64,000 nucleotides of DNA from Vandiemenella viatica (GCA_031002005.1 CM061920.1:107071447-107135446); one strand, 5' to 3'. Shown: positions 42,867 to 54,278, counted from the stretch's first letter. The notes: generated by a model from the sequence alone, not told the origin. A program made the numbers and translations.

Positions 42867-45554
42867 ATGAATAGGAGGCCTCACATTCATAGCCTCACTT
42901 TCTGTGTGTGGAATGCTAACGGCATTCATGGACAATTACTTGAGTTTAGACAATTTTTGCGGGAAGAAGATGTGGACATTTGCCTCGTCAGCGAGTCCCA
43001 CTTGAAACCTTGCCTACGGGCGGCAGCACCAAACTACTGCTGCTACCGGAAAGACCGACTGACGGTCGGTGGGGGTGTTGCGCTGTACATTAAACGCGGT
43101 ATTCCTCATTATGAAGTCCCTCTTCCTCCTCTTCAGCAGGTAGAGGCTGTCGCGGTTCAGGTGAAAACATCCTCAGGCGCTATCACCGTCGTCGCAGCCT
43201 ACCGACCACCACGCAGAGTGCTTGAAGAAGCAGACATCGCCGCCCTTATCACACTTCCTGGTAAAATCCTGATTGGTGGAGATATGAATGCAAAGCACCA
43301 GGATTGGCATAGCAGAACTGCCAATCCGGCTGGTAACCTCTTAAGACGCCTGGCCCACTGCCACAACCTATGTGTATGGGCACCTGAAGAACCAACGCAT
43401 CATCCTGCAAATGGAAACCGGCCTGATGTTCTTGATATTGTTATAACAAAGGGGATCACAGGTTTTGTTTCGGCAACAACCCTTAACAGACTATCTTCGG
43501 ACCACTCTCCTGTGCTACTTGAGGTCGACGTTGGGGAGTGGCAGCCAAACAATCACCCAATTCCTGATTACAAGCGGACCGACTGGGACCGGTTTAGGGA
43601 AGTCGTAACGACTAAACTGGAAAGCGGTACAGTGGAAGGAAATGTTGAGGAGGCTCTGAGATTCTTCGCCAACACCGTAAATGAAGCTACAAAAGTCGCC
43701 ACACCACTGGTTCATACACGCATAGAACGTTCCTGCCAGCTTCCACCGCACCTCATTGCGCAGATCAGAAACAAAAATCGGATCGCCAAGGAGTGGAAAC
43801 TAACGAGGAACCGTGCCACTCGCCGCCTCCTCAATCAACTGCAGCGAGAGCTGAAGGCAGCGTTGGTAGAACACAGAAATCGTGAGTGGTCCGCACGTGT
43901 TGCAATGCTGCGACCAAACGATGGCAGCATGTGGAACGAAACTAGGCGACTGACCCGCCGGAGGAAGCCAATACCACCACTCCACGGCGAACGTGGTCTT
44001 GTATTTCTACCGGAAGACAAGGCTAACGCGCTCGCTGACAGTTTTGAGAAAAATTTCCAGCCCGTCGATGACGACGTTGACGACCGCCACATTGTAGCAG
44101 TACGTCGCCGACTGCGACGGTACATGTCAGCCAATGATGACCATGACATCATTGCAATTGAGCCGCAGGAGGTAGCTAGCTACATCGCCGGGTTGTATCC
44201 GCGAAAGGCACCTGGGCATGACCAAGTGGACAATCGAGCACTCAGAAATCTACCACCAGAAGCCATCAACTACTTGACGCGGCTCTTCAATACCATCCTG
44301 CGACATCAGACTTTCCCGAGAGCATGGAAGCATGCCATCGTGGTCGGTATTCATAAGGCTGGGAAAGATCCAATCTTTCCCCAGCATTACCGGCCAATCA
44401 GCCTGCTACCCGCGCTCAGCAAAGTGTTCGAGCGAATTCTGCTGAAGCGTATTGACACCTACATCCAGGCTGCAGGCGTCATACCCGATCATCAATTTGG
44501 GTTCCGTAGAGGGCACTCCACAACGCAGCAGTTGATGCGTGTTATAGAGGCAGCCACAAGGGCCTTCAACGAGAGAAGCTATTGTGGTTTGGTATTGCTC
44601 GATGTCGCCCGTGCATTCGACTCAGTGTGGCATACGGGTCTGCTCTGCAAGTTGTACGAATGGGGCATGCCTGGACCCTACGTAAAATTGATCCGCAGCT
44701 ATCTGTCAAGGCGCACATTCTGCGTCAGGGTTGGTGATGCCATGTAAACACGACGGCGCATTCGTGCAGGTGTACCACAGGGTTCAGTGCTGGGACCAGT
44801 TCTTTATAACCTGTACACAGCCGACATTCCAGCACCTGTGAATGTGAAAACAGCCACGTACGCCGACGATACGGCATTCTTTACATCCAGCCGTAGCAGA
44901 GCCATCGCGACGAGACGATTGCAGGAAGCTCTTCAGCAGACGATAGCCTGGGCCAGAAGGTGGCGGATAAGTATAAACCCTGTCAAAACGCAAGCGATTA
45001 TGCTGACGTGACGCCTAGGACGCCGTAGTGAGCAACTACCTCACCCGCAACTTCAGCTCAGAGGTAAAACCATTCCCTGGGCACCAACTGCTCGTTACCT
45101 TGGTGTAACACTTGACTGTAAGCTGACATGGCGAGCTCACATCAAGGACATCAGGCAAAGGGTAAGTGCTCGGCTCCATTCTCTTTACCCTATACTTAAC
45201 CGGGAAAGTTCGTTGGTACCTCACCTAGGAGTTGCCATTTATTGCTCCTTGATTAGGCCGGTAATTGAATATGCTTGCCCCGTCTGGGGGTACGCTGCTA
45301 ATTGCCACCTGAGAAAGTTGCAGGTGCTGCAAAACAGAACACTAAAGCGGGCACTACATCTGCCCAACCGTTTCCCCACCGTCGCAGTCCATGAGGCGTC
45401 GGGAACAGAGAAGCTCATTGACAGGTTCCGGCAACATGTCTATAAATTCTACAGAGCAGCACATCACTCTGCCAATCCACTGGTCAGTTGTCTCGGCGAA
45501 TATGAAACTGCCGCTGACAAACACAGCAGGCCATTGGTGCTGACGGAGCGCTAA
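42867..45554 (+). pseudogene. Jockey ORF2: APE endonuclease and reverse transcriptase, two in-frame stops
   Basis: A single frame of 896 codons. Endonuclease motifs are WNANGI (15-20), SESHLKP (42-48), IGGDMNAKHQDW (136-147) and SSDHSPV (210-216); all catalytic positions appear intact. The RT shows YRPISLLPALSKVFERIL, HQFGFRRGHSTTQQL, VLLDVARAFDSVWH (motif A), GVPQGSVLGPVLYNLY (B) and an intact YADDTAFF (C, about 665-672). A TAA at 44745-44747 falls between A and B, and a TGA at 45009-45011 follows C. No frameshift is needed: the frame is open from 45012 to the natural stop, ending EYACPVWGYAANCHL and KNRTL-type C-terminal motifs. TGA is one transition from CGA and TAA from CAA. As it stands the protein ends before the active site and is inactive. 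Confidence 0.93.
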
Positions 45555-45710
45555 GGACCAACTAATAATACGCCACCAAGACGACCAATCAGAAGTGAAG
45601 AGAAGACCACTCAAGAGAAGACTGAGGGAGGAAATGTCTCAGGACAACAACCCCCAACCGACCAGCTTTAATGCTGAGACTGGCGAAGATGCTGCTCGAA
45701 GTCTCTGCTG

Positions 45711-45812
45711 TGGTGCGTATCGATATACAAGTCGACTGTAAATCGTTGTGTGTTGCGTTTTAATTATCTTGCTTTCTCGAAGTTCGTAATAATTAACAAA
45801 ATTTCCAATTCA
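45711..45812 (-). other. Leader-like sequence after LTR copy 3
   Basis: On the minus strand this follows the primer-binding site and would be the 5' leader of the retrotransposon. It is cut by the jockey insertion. A phrase shared with 39072-39097 (ATGGAGGAAGGAATATATGG) occurs at 40781-40806 in the same relative strand, on the other side of the jockey element. Confidence 0.4.
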
Positions 45813-45828
45813 GGTGTCACGGTCACCA
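45813..45828 (-). other. Primer-binding site after LTR copy 3
   Basis: On the minus strand the LTR end ...GCGTTTCA is followed by TGGTGACCGTGACACC. A TGG-initial, tRNA-3'-end-complementary stretch directly after a 5' LTR is what a retrovirus-like element uses to prime minus-strand synthesis. The tRNA species is not assigned. Confidence 0.55.
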
Positions 45829-46246
45829 TGAAACGCACTTCGCTGTTAACTTCTTTCTTTAGTCGTAATTTTCAGAACTAGAAATAATTCATATACATAT
45901 TTTCAATGAAGGAAGGCTCGTTTTATAATAACTCCGTTTTAATAACAACGATTCCTAAAGCTAAACCAACACCCGTCATACAATCTACTGTGGTTGTTTT
46001 TTAAGACTTACTTTCCGAAAAATTGCGGGTTCATGAATTGGTAATCTGATTTCACGAAGCGACGTCTACTTTTCAAGAATTTTTGAGTTCATCTGTCTGT
46101 TGATAAAGACCAGTGAGAGGTAACAGGAAATCCAAAGCACATATATTTAATGTTCTCCATGGAATTTTAATCATTCATTTAACTTTCTTAAATGGTAAAT
46201 AATTGTATTAAGTTATTGCTTTCTTGGTATAAATCAGCCCCGTTAT
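45829..46246 (-). mobile_element. LTR copy 3 (minus orientation), a 5' LTR by its primer site
   Basis: Differs from copy 1 at few positions by eye. On the minus strand it begins TATAACGGGGCTGATTTATA and ends CGAAGTGCGTTTCA, then the primer-binding site. The internal region it should lead to is replaced by the jockey element and the 39-40 kb repeats. Confidence 0.7.
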
Positions 46247-46540
46247 AATAGCCATTGAAATTTGTAGATGCATCGTACGGTTGTCCCCTTGAACCCATAA
46301 TATTCCTAATAAACTCATCTTTACCTTCTCAGTTTGCTGTTATTAATTGCATGTTTAGTTGTTTTAATCATTCCCTAAGGCTTTGCTGTCTCTTAACTGG
46401 GTAACTAGTATCTTTAAACTCCTTACCTCCCTACAGTAATATGTAGCTTCTATATTTCTCTTTATTCTTGTTTTGGAATAAATATTTCCTCAACATTTTT
46501 TACATTATCTACAAAAAAGTAATTTAAAACCTGTCATTTG
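46247..46540. other. Unassigned AT-rich sequence
   Basis: Nothing recognised. Confidence 0.35.
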
Positions 46541-46806
46541 TTGCAGGCTGGTTTAAAACCAGCTGACACAGAGATAGCTCGATGTACAGAGGTATCAGAC
46601 TTCAACAAAGGCGTTTTTGTGGGATGGAATTTCAGTGGGCCCTCTAGCCGGGCGATTGTAATGAAAATTAACAGGCCGAAATTAACAATTGCATTCGTCC
46701 TGCTTAAGAGGAAGATTGATGTCTGTTGTATGAATGTTGCATGTTCTGGACGACAAGTAATGTTGAGCGTCATAAGTCACGGAACACCTGAAATTCAAAA
46801 TTGTTA
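46541..46806 (+). pseudogene. Tc1-like transposase, N-terminal DNA-binding piece
   Basis: The frame reads EVSDFNKGVFVGWNFSGPSS then RAIVMKINRPKLTIAFVLLK and NVACSGRQVMLS. This matches the paired helix-turn-helix of Tc1-type transposases (…L-S-x-F-E-R-G-x-I-V-G…R-A-I-A…R-P…T-V-A-F-V…S-G-R-P). The catalytic domain is absent; a LINE fragment follows directly. No TIR was found. Confidence 0.65.
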
Positions 46807-46829
46807 AAAATAGGGAACAATCCAGGCTA

Positions 46830-47069
46830 CATCCAACAAGAGTTTCATGCAGCAACATGGGTATAAGATTTCTCTTACAACAGCTCTTGAATCATTTAGA
46901 ACTTACTATAAGCAGAATGGTCTCAAGCCAAACACAAAAAAACGAAGTCTTCGCATTTCAATTGTGCCTTAAATGCGCTAAGCGAAAGCTGAATGTAACC
47001 TGGAATGGATCGACTCTGCTGCACAATGTAAACTCAAATTACCTCGGCGTACCGCTTAACAGAATGTAA
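46830..47069 (+). pseudogene. LINE RT fragment (connection domain), first part
   Basis: Encodes LESFRTYYKQNGLKPNTKKT, a frame slip, then KRKLNVTWNGSTLLH and NYLGVPLNRM. In the corresponding LINE proteins this runs into a segment now found at 48115-48650, about 1 kb away. Clade not assigned. Confidence 0.7.
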
Positions 47070-48106
47070 CATAGCAGCTCATTAAAAATAAGTAAAATTA
47101 TATATTTAGACTGGTAAAGGGAGTAATATTGGTAAATTAAAAGTTTAAAGAAATTTATAAAAAAGAATTGCAAGTCTAATAAATATTGTTTGCTCCAAAA
47201 TGTCTAAAAAGATATGATCTCTAAAAAAAAAAAAATAAGTTGAGGAATTGTTGGTAGAGCTGGCAAATAATACAGATTGATGTAACAAAACATTAAATTT
47301 GGAAATACTGTAATAAGAGTTGTATAAAGAGAAATTTCGATCATCATGTTAGCGGAGAGAAAATTGATTAGATCTTAAATATAAACGAACCTGAAAATCT
47401 TTGTATCAAACTTTATTCTAAAATTATTATAGACACGGTCAAAGGTTGTTGGTATTGTAGGATTTTAGGTAGAGCAAACTAAATTAAATAAACTGCAAAA
47501 GATTACACTCAAACTCTGTCTACAAAATATATTTCTTTTGATACCAACCAACATATATAATGTGACAAGAGGTTTCACTTTTAAACGCCATTGCCACTAC
47601 ATCAAGATGAAAGTATCATCACGCAACAATATTTAAAGCAGGTTGACCGGATCTAGCAGGGGATCTAACCCAAGCGTCATCCGCAGTTTTTTTTTTAATC
47701 GTTATGCTACTTATAACATATTTGTTATAATAATTCCTAAATTGATTATTTTTTGTGTGTGTATCAATCTTTTCATTATAAATAATCTGTAAGGAAAAAA
47801 AAAGAGATGTAAATATTAAATTCTAAACATCCTTCCACAGACGGTAGTGTTTATAATAAGGTCGTTAATATATAATAATATCGTTGGATTCAATAATAAT
47901 ATAGAATCTCTGTGTGTATAGTTATGAGATTAGCTGTGAAGTTGGCTTTGTAAATTAATTTTGAAGAAATATACCAAGGCATTTAATAATAGCAAAGTGC
48001 TGTTATTTTATTTTAAAGAAATTTGGAAGAGAAGGGCCTTAATTATATATAAAATGGGGCTGACCTCCCATGATGCAAATTAGGCATTAAAAAAAAACTA
48101 TTGGTC
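47070..48106. other. AT-rich insertion or rearranged segment within a LINE
   Basis: Separates two consecutive LINE RT pieces. CTCGGCGTACCG at about 47041-47052 and its exact inverse CGGTACGCCGAG at 48107-48118 stand at the two borders. No coding region, TIR pair of transposon type or target duplication was identified. Confidence 0.5.
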
Positions 48107-48114
48107 GGTACGCC

Positions 48115-48645
48115 GAGAAGGGTGTTACATACTCCGCAGCAGAATATGCATGTCATGTGTGGCAAAAATCAAGTAATGCTAAGACAGTAGATATTGCACT
48201 CCACACAACACTCCGGCTGATCACAGGTTGCCTCAGATCATCGCCTGTCGGAAAAGTGGAGATATTAGCTGGCTTCGCTCCTGGAGACATATGCCGGGAA
48301 GTTGTCACTAGCGCGGCAATGCTTAGAGTGAACGAAGACGTCCGACACGCTCTACATTGCTATACACCAGCGCCATCGAAACTAAAGTCGCGATCAAGCT
48401 TCCTGCTGACTTCAAAGCAGCTAAATGATGCACCAATCAATGGAAGAATATTGGCTTGGGAGAAGAGAGTGAAACATGATATGGAGTGGATCAAGCTAAA
48501 AGAGGGTCTACCACCTTGGTCTGAACAACCATGGCCCATATGGAAGTCACTAAATAGACTTTGGAGTTGGCAATTCCAAAGATCCCCTTCCTTCATCGGA
48601 ATACCTGGGAAAACAGCTAGATACGACATATTCGTGCGGGGATAG
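48115..48645 (+). pseudogene. LINE RT C-terminal fragment
   Basis: Begins TYSAAEYACHVWQKSS (matching the Y-S-x-A-E-Y-x-x-P-V-W block of LINE RTs), then LHTTLRLITGCLRSSPV, ILAGFAPGDICREVV and ends YDIFVRG. It is the continuation of 46830-47069. The open frame is 162 codons. Upstream RT motifs are missing. Confidence 0.75.
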
Positions 48646-49289
48646 AGTATGGTACATCTGTTGTCTTGGCTACAAATCGGAATGAATGCACCCCAATTTG
48701 AGCTGCAATCAGCTACTGACAAAACCATCATATTGGCGGAAAAACTATCTCATATTTGATGCGGTCATCGAAGAAGAAGAGACTGAACTATTGAGCACAG
48801 AGGCGAAACGTGATGGATATTTTTGAAGAACAGCAGCACCTAAGTGCCACATTACGACAAGCAATAAAGCTTGATGGCTCGAGTGACGTTTGTACCGTCA
48901 TGACAATTGGTTCTATAGAGTGATGAATAGATGTGTATGGGTGTGGTGACTACCCAAGGAACGGCTTCTGTCAGAGTGTATACTGGTAGTGCCTGCTAAG
49001 AAATAGGAAAGGGCTTGAATAGTTCTAGTTTGCATTCATTTAATTTGTATGTGCTGACTGTGTAATTTAGAATATTTCTGTAAAACCCCTTGTTTAATTA
49101 AGGAATTTATTGAGTAAATTTTCGCACGTGAACTTAAAAACTTATCTACAATCCTCTATTTACATTTGTTAATGAGTTTGACATTGTATCGTAACCAAAC
49201 GCCGTAATGTTTCGTATTTATGGCTCAATTAGGCACCTTGTAGGACCTTCAGTGCATTCTGGACGAAAACCATTATGTTTCTATTTCTT
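48646..49289. other. LINE 3' UTR remnant, then unassigned
   Basis: Probably 3' UTR of the LINE to about 48900. The rest, to 49289, may include the C-terminal end of the hAT remnant that follows, but no motif is readable. Confidence 0.4.
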
Positions 49290-50345
49290 CAAAATTAATG
49301 AATTTGCAAAGCTAAGTGATACATTCTTTTAGTTTGTCAAATGATTTCGAGACATGTTCAACAGGAAATTTCTTCGAGGTTTTACATGTTGCCAAATTTG
49401 AGAAATTTCAGACTTTGTGTCCCATAAAATTTTTAAAGCTTAAACTCGTTTTTAGATATAAGAAATCACTATGCGCTTCAGGATAATATGATCCAAATTA
49501 CATTTACTCAAACCGTACGCATACTTTCTACTATTGCGCACAATGTGCACCACTTATATACTATTGTCATTATCATCGTGCAGTAATTGGAAAACTGAAT
49601 TGCGGCACCTAAAATTCACATTTGCGTTGTTTGGACGGTAACTAGTAAGACGTTTAGTATCAATATAGTACTCGTTCAGTAGAGTTAATAAATTTTTATA
49701 CGTGACTGATGCAGTTTCATTCAAAGTTTCGTAAAAATCAAGTTCGCAGTTAAATTTTTTTTTTTTTTTTTTTTTAAATTTGTGATGGGCTGTAAAATTT
49801 TACTGTCAGTGAAAAAAAATTTCTTCCACCGTGATAGGAATCGTCTGTAGCAACAACATAACACTTAATATTTTGAAAAGCTTCGATCGCCTCTTGGAGA
49901 GATGCAGGACCTAAAACATTATATGCAAGCGAACTGACGTTAGTTCTTCCAAGTATCAATTTGACTTTTTGATTCCATAATCCAGTGAATTGGAGGTTGT
50001 ATTTGACCTAGTGGTATGTTTCAATGATGTCTGCACCTATCACTTTTTATTCTGAGTCTCATTTTATTGTGTTTAAAAAATTCAGAGATGTGGTTAAACT
50101 CGCACTTCTTTCTTTTTTCGTGCATTCATTACATTTCTGGCATTTCTCTATAACATTTTATCGCCATGAGGTGCGTTAAACTTTTTTTGGCATAAAGTGC
50201 AATACGCTTTATTTTTACCGGTACTACCGATTCTATTTGGGGCGAGTTCGATTAAGGAATTGATTTTTATCCAAACATGATGGAAAAAAACTAATTTTAC
50301 AATGTTTCTCTTTCTTTCTGTGAGTACTCGTAAAAGCATCATTTT
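49290..50345 (-). pseudogene. hAT transposase, N-terminal and catalytic pieces, heavily degraded
   Basis: Reading the minus strand from 50345: WIKINSLIELAPNRIGST, YCTLCQKKFNAPHGDKM (BED-type finger, C-x2-C). Then, past several stops, VLGPASLQEAIEAFQNIKCY and VVATDDSYHGGRNFFSL (the first catalytic aspartate region, usually STDASNHG). After that RLTSYRPNNANVNFRCRNSV and VFQLLHDDND. A 20-base A/T tract at 49757-49776 interrupts it. The order fits one hAT transposase; the C-terminal dimerisation part is not seen. Related by type to the piece at 33300-33626. Confidence 0.7.
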
Positions 50346-50514
50346 TATTATTTTATCTCTTTGTTATTTATGTACCAGCCACTGTTTCATTAGGCAACTT
50401 TTTGAATAATTTTTCTTCGGAGGAGCATACAAATTGATCTTCAATCCTCTGCTTCAATTGTTTAACATTATTAAATTACTTGGGTGTCCGAATTTCTCGT
50501 CTTACTGCTTACCA
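50346..50514. other. Unassigned short spacer
   Basis: Nothing recognised between the hAT remnant and the LINE. Confidence 0.35.
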
Positions 50515-51830
50515 GAGGACTGAAAAACTGCTGCAGTATTGCCAGTACATAAAGTAGGGTCGAGAAATAAAGTCGAAAATTATAGGTCACCAGTGGTAGG
50601 TAAATTAATGGAGAGACTGATATGCAGCCACATCAGAAATATATGTGGTGATCGTAAGTCCTTTTCAAATCAGCAACATTGCTTTAGGCAAGGAAATTCA
50701 TGGGAATCTCAGTGGGTGGGATATATGCAATATATTTCGGATGAAATGGTCAAGGGAGGCCACATTGATAGTGTAACACTAGATCTTTCAAAGGCTTTTG
50801 ACAGAGTGAGCCATAAAATTGTAGTTTAAAACTATTGGAGTGGATGAGAAAGTGATTTGCTGGGTAGAAGAATTTTTAAAAGGTAGAAAACAGAAAGTTA
50901 TGGTAGGAAATGCAGTATCAAAAGAAGCGGAAGTAAAAAATGGATGTGCCACAGGGTAGGGAATTGGAACCAACGTTATTCATTATTCTAATGAATAATT
51001 TTGTTGATTGCTTACTATCAGAAATTAGATTGTTTGCAGTTGACAATTGGGTTGGTAAACATGGGATGAAGATAAATGCAAAGAAGAATCGGCTTATTAG
51101 ATACACCAATAAAAAACTAAAATTGATTATGATTATAAGGTTGGGAAAGAATTGCTTGTTGAAGACTTGAAATGTAAATATCTTGGCATTACATTTAATA
51201 AGCAGTTTAACTGGGTAGTACAAATTGAACAGGTAGTAGGAAAAGATTTCAAAATTCCGCTTGTTGGAGAGAGTGATAAGAGAATGTACGAGAGAAGTAA
51301 AGAAATTAGGTTACAAAACCTTGATCAGACCATTGCTTGAATATGGTGGTCTAAAATGGGACCCATATTTTGAGAATCAAAATACACGAGTTGGAGAGGG
51401 TGCAAAAAGGGCTACTAGATTTGTTTCCGGGAATTACCGCAGAACGCAATCAGTAACAGATATGTTAAAAGAGATGCAATGTTATAATTGGAAGACAGGA
51501 GGAAGATGAAGAGGGTCATGGGATTGTACAAGGTTACGAGTCATGGAAAGATATTGGTATAAGAATTAAAAGGAATGCATGGAAGGGAAAAAGATAACCA
51601 TGACCACAAGCTGGCACTCGAAGAAAATTCTCTTTTATTGGTATGGGTATCAGGGATTGGAATTAGTTATCAAGAGAAATGTTTAATAATTTACCGTAAA
51701 CGCTGAAAGAATTTAAAGTTAAAATTTGTAGGGGGCAAATGTAGGTAGGAGCAGGAAAGGGGGAAGATGGTTGTGTAGGGAAATTGCCACCGGTGCATGC
51801 GCTCCATTGCAATTTTAATTAAATAATTTT
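50515..51830 (+). mobile_element. CR1-like LINE, 5'-truncated, RT to 3' end
   Basis: RT motifs in order: VGKLMERLICSHI, SNQQHCFRQGNSWESQ, SVTLDLSKAFDRVSHKI (motif A intact), a frame break, then MCHRVGNW in place of the GVPQGS box, NFVDCLLSEIRLFAVDNWV at the place of the YADD box, KCKYLGITFNKQFNW, ERVIRECTREVKKLGYKTLI, and the 3' UTR GGGAAATTGCCACCGG. It ends at TTGCAATTTTAATTAAATAA. The catalytic box is lost. Same family as 963-1745, and the longest RT portion of it here. Confidence 0.88.
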
Positions 51831-52947
51831 CATACAATTCTGGAAAAAAATATATTATTCCAACAAGAACACTCATCCGTGCATATAAAATTGACATACA
51901 ATATAAACAGTTTCACACTCGCTTTCCTTTTGCCGCCTATCCATTACATTAAGAGCACTGAAACCAATATCCCTGCTTCCAAAAAATTTCATAATCTATC
52001 CAAACTTGCCCAAACACGCCCACACGTATTACTAAAGCAAAGAAAATTAAATTTAAATTCCTAAGTGTGAGGTAAAATCTTAAAAGCACATGAACAGAGT
52101 TAGTACGTGGGCAGGCATTTATTGTATAAATAGTTCTAGCACCTACTGAGAAGAGTTTATATCTCCTCCTTTGAACAAGTAAAACCGCACCACATACGAA
52201 TCACTAATGAATTTAACTTTGAACGGACCAGCAAGTAATTAATGAGTGGTAGCAAACAAGAGCAAGATCTTCAACGATGCGCATACGTGGCAAAGTAAAA
52301 CGGGAAATCTCGGGCGCAAATGGGATACGATGTCTCTCATCGTGTGATACCTAATTTCATTTTTAGCGATGGATGATAGATTTTTATAATTTGGTTAAAA
52401 AATCGGACATTTTGCCTCCCGAACAAGGGTAAACGGGGACTCCTTCCCAGGCCAACGAATTTATCGGGACACAGAGACACACATGGCAACGCAATCAGAA
52501 AAAAAACGTGTCGTGGAACACGTTCCTTGCTTAGTTGTGACTTCTGAAATATTCTGCTGAGACCAGGCACTTTTAGTGAACAAAATGAGCGTTTATGTCC
52601 TTACGTAAAATATTGATTTTATTGTAATAAGAACGTCTTAGTCAACATCAATGCAATGTTAATTTGAGGCATTTGAAGTGATGGGGATTATTTAATTGGA
52701 AATTTGCATTCCATTGTTAAGTTTTGTTAGGTACTTTGGAAATTGTGTATTGTAATGTCTTTGTTAAAGACTTTACGCTTCTGCTTCTGTCAGTGGGAGT
52801 GGGATGTGTAGCGAAGGGATACGAATCAAATGCTTGTATTTAAGATGGTGTAGATACAGGCTGTTGACTAATAAAGTTGTTTTTTATGTGTAACTTGACT
52901 GTCTAGATTGATTTTATATATCTTTTGCTAATAACTAAGCTTCCAAA
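51831..52947. other. APH-1 upstream region; promoter not resolved
   Basis: Non-coding. The last 200 bp precede the APH-1 start codon and must contain 5' UTR. CTGTCAGTGGGAG at about 52786-52798 is the only initiator-like motif (TCAGT) and has no TATA box at -30; weak support. Nothing else recognised. Confidence 0.4.
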
Positions 52948-53060
52948 ATGACGGTTATGGAATTTTTTGGATGTGCTTGTTTGGCGTTTGGTCCACCACT
53001 TGCAATGTTCACGTTCACAATAGCTAAGGATCCAATTAGGATCATTATTTTAATTGCAAG
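52948..53060 (+). CDS. aph-1: APH-1, gamma-secretase subunit, coding exon 1
   Basis: Encodes 37 residues beginning MTVMEFFGCACLAFGPPLAM, through FTIAKDPIRIIILIA, the first transmembrane segment and loop of APH-1. The motif FFGCxxxAFGPxxAxFxxTIAxDPxRIIILIA is shared with fly and human APH-1. The protein is a seven-span membrane scaffold of gamma-secretase, with presenilin, nicastrin and PEN-2, in the endoplasmic reticulum and later membranes; it supports Notch cleavage. The exon ends in phase 2 at AG|GTGTGT; donor GTGTGT is not the strongest consensus but the next exon restores the frame. Start chosen because it aligns with the family N-terminus. Confidence 0.93.
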
Positions 53061-53210
53061 GTGTGTTTCGAGTGTTAAATTTGGCATTCCTGCAATTGTG
53101 ACTGAATATTTAAACACTATTGCATTTTTTATTATTATTGTGCATAGCCGCTCTACAGTATTAGTAATTTTTAATTTTGTTGAATGAAACTAAAACGTTT
53201 TTCTTTCCAG
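53061..53210 (+). other. aph-1: APH-1 intron 1 (150 bp)
   Basis: GT...AG intron. The acceptor is TTTTCTTTCCAG at 53199-53210, with a good pyrimidine tract. Its short length contrasts with intron 2. Confidence 0.9.
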
Positions 53211-53431
53211 TGCCTTTTTCTGGTTGCTGTCACTCCTGATCTCATCGCTATGGTGGTTTATTGTTGTACCTTTGAAGACTAAACTGGCATTTGGGCTTGT
53301 ATTTTCTGTTATCTTTCAGGAGATATTTCGGTTCCTGATATATAAACTGCTACAGAAAGCAGAAAGTGGCTTGAAGAAAGTCACAGATGCAAACACTCAG
53401 ATAACAAATAGTAAACATGTTTTAGCTTATG
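53211..53431 (+). CDS. aph-1: APH-1, gamma-secretase subunit, coding exon 2
   Basis: Joined to exon 1 it continues ILIASAFFWLLSLLISSLWW, FIVVPLKTKLAFGLVFSVIF, QEIFRFLIYKLLQKAESGLK, KHVLAY. This covers transmembrane segments two and three. QEIFRF and the Y-K-L-L region match the family closely. In fly APH-1 the next residues are V-S-G-L-G-F-G, with the conserved G-x-x-x-G motif; that exon is not in this window as far as I can see. The exon ends in phase 1 at a consensus donor G|GTAAGT. No defect is visible, so the gene looks functional. Confidence 0.93.
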
Positions 53432-54278
53432 GTAAGTAATTATAGAATCTAATGTTGGTTGTTTCTTTATTTATAGCTTTCTCTTTGGATGTTAATATTG
53501 CGGCTCTGTTAGTAAAAATATTGTAACATAATTTATGATAGTATAAATTTGATTTTTCACACTGTTCCTTATACAGGAGTGTACAGGCGATCACGGTTCT
53601 GCTGCAACACTCATGAATGATGTCACAAAACTGCTGTAGTCAGTTGTAAGACATATTATTTTCAAGCAGTAATTCTGTTGTAATACAGCTTGAACAGTTA
53701 TTTTATAGCAGAAATTAGGTCCTAATATACCCTGGATTAACATGACACAGTGTCTTGGGTTTGACTATTGCAGTATTATGATGCCAATTCCTTGAAAAAT
53801 TGTAATCTCCGGTAAATAATAGTGTTCTCTTTTTTTCCAACTGCATATTACATTCATCCAAATTAATAATAGTTAATTAAATCAAATTAGCAATTTATTT
53901 GTGCATTATACAGTAGAAAAGTGGTGTGCTTGTCATTCAGACAGTTTAACCCACTCGCTGTTAGATGTCGTAGGCAAACTTCGCTGATGAAAAAAATACA
54001 TCTGCTATTGATTAGTCTGTAAAAGGAACTGTTAAACGGTTAAATGAGTTTTCAGAGTACTTACCACTTGTAGTTTTAATTAATTTTTTGTATCGAAAAG
54101 TACACACACTAGAAACTTTGGGTAAACTTTTGATCACGATACTGAAATTTGAGAATTTCCTGTTCACTACGCAACTTGAGTCGTTTAGAACATTGTAACA
54201 TCTGCTGACTAATTAGATAGGTAATTTCTGAAAATAGGTGGTCATGTTTTTTCCAGCAATGATGCTGTTTTAAATATA
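53432..54278. other. Start of APH-1 intron 2; no feature
   Basis: AT-rich intronic sequence with no exon or repeat that I can name. Confidence 0.5.

Larger units (their letters stand above)
40837..45696 (+). mobile_element. Jockey-type non-LTR retrotransposon, nearly intact
   Basis: The element carries ORF1 (gag with three zinc knuckles) and ORF2 (endonuclease-RT) in the order and spacing of the jockey clade. A candidate 14-bp target duplication, CTCGAAGTCTCTGC, occurs at 40823-40836 and 45697-45710, which would set the ends given here. There is no clear poly-A tail, which weakens the 3' limit. G+C content is visibly higher than in the surroundings and the coding sequence is only lightly damaged, pointing to a fairly recent insertion. 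Confidence 0.75.
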
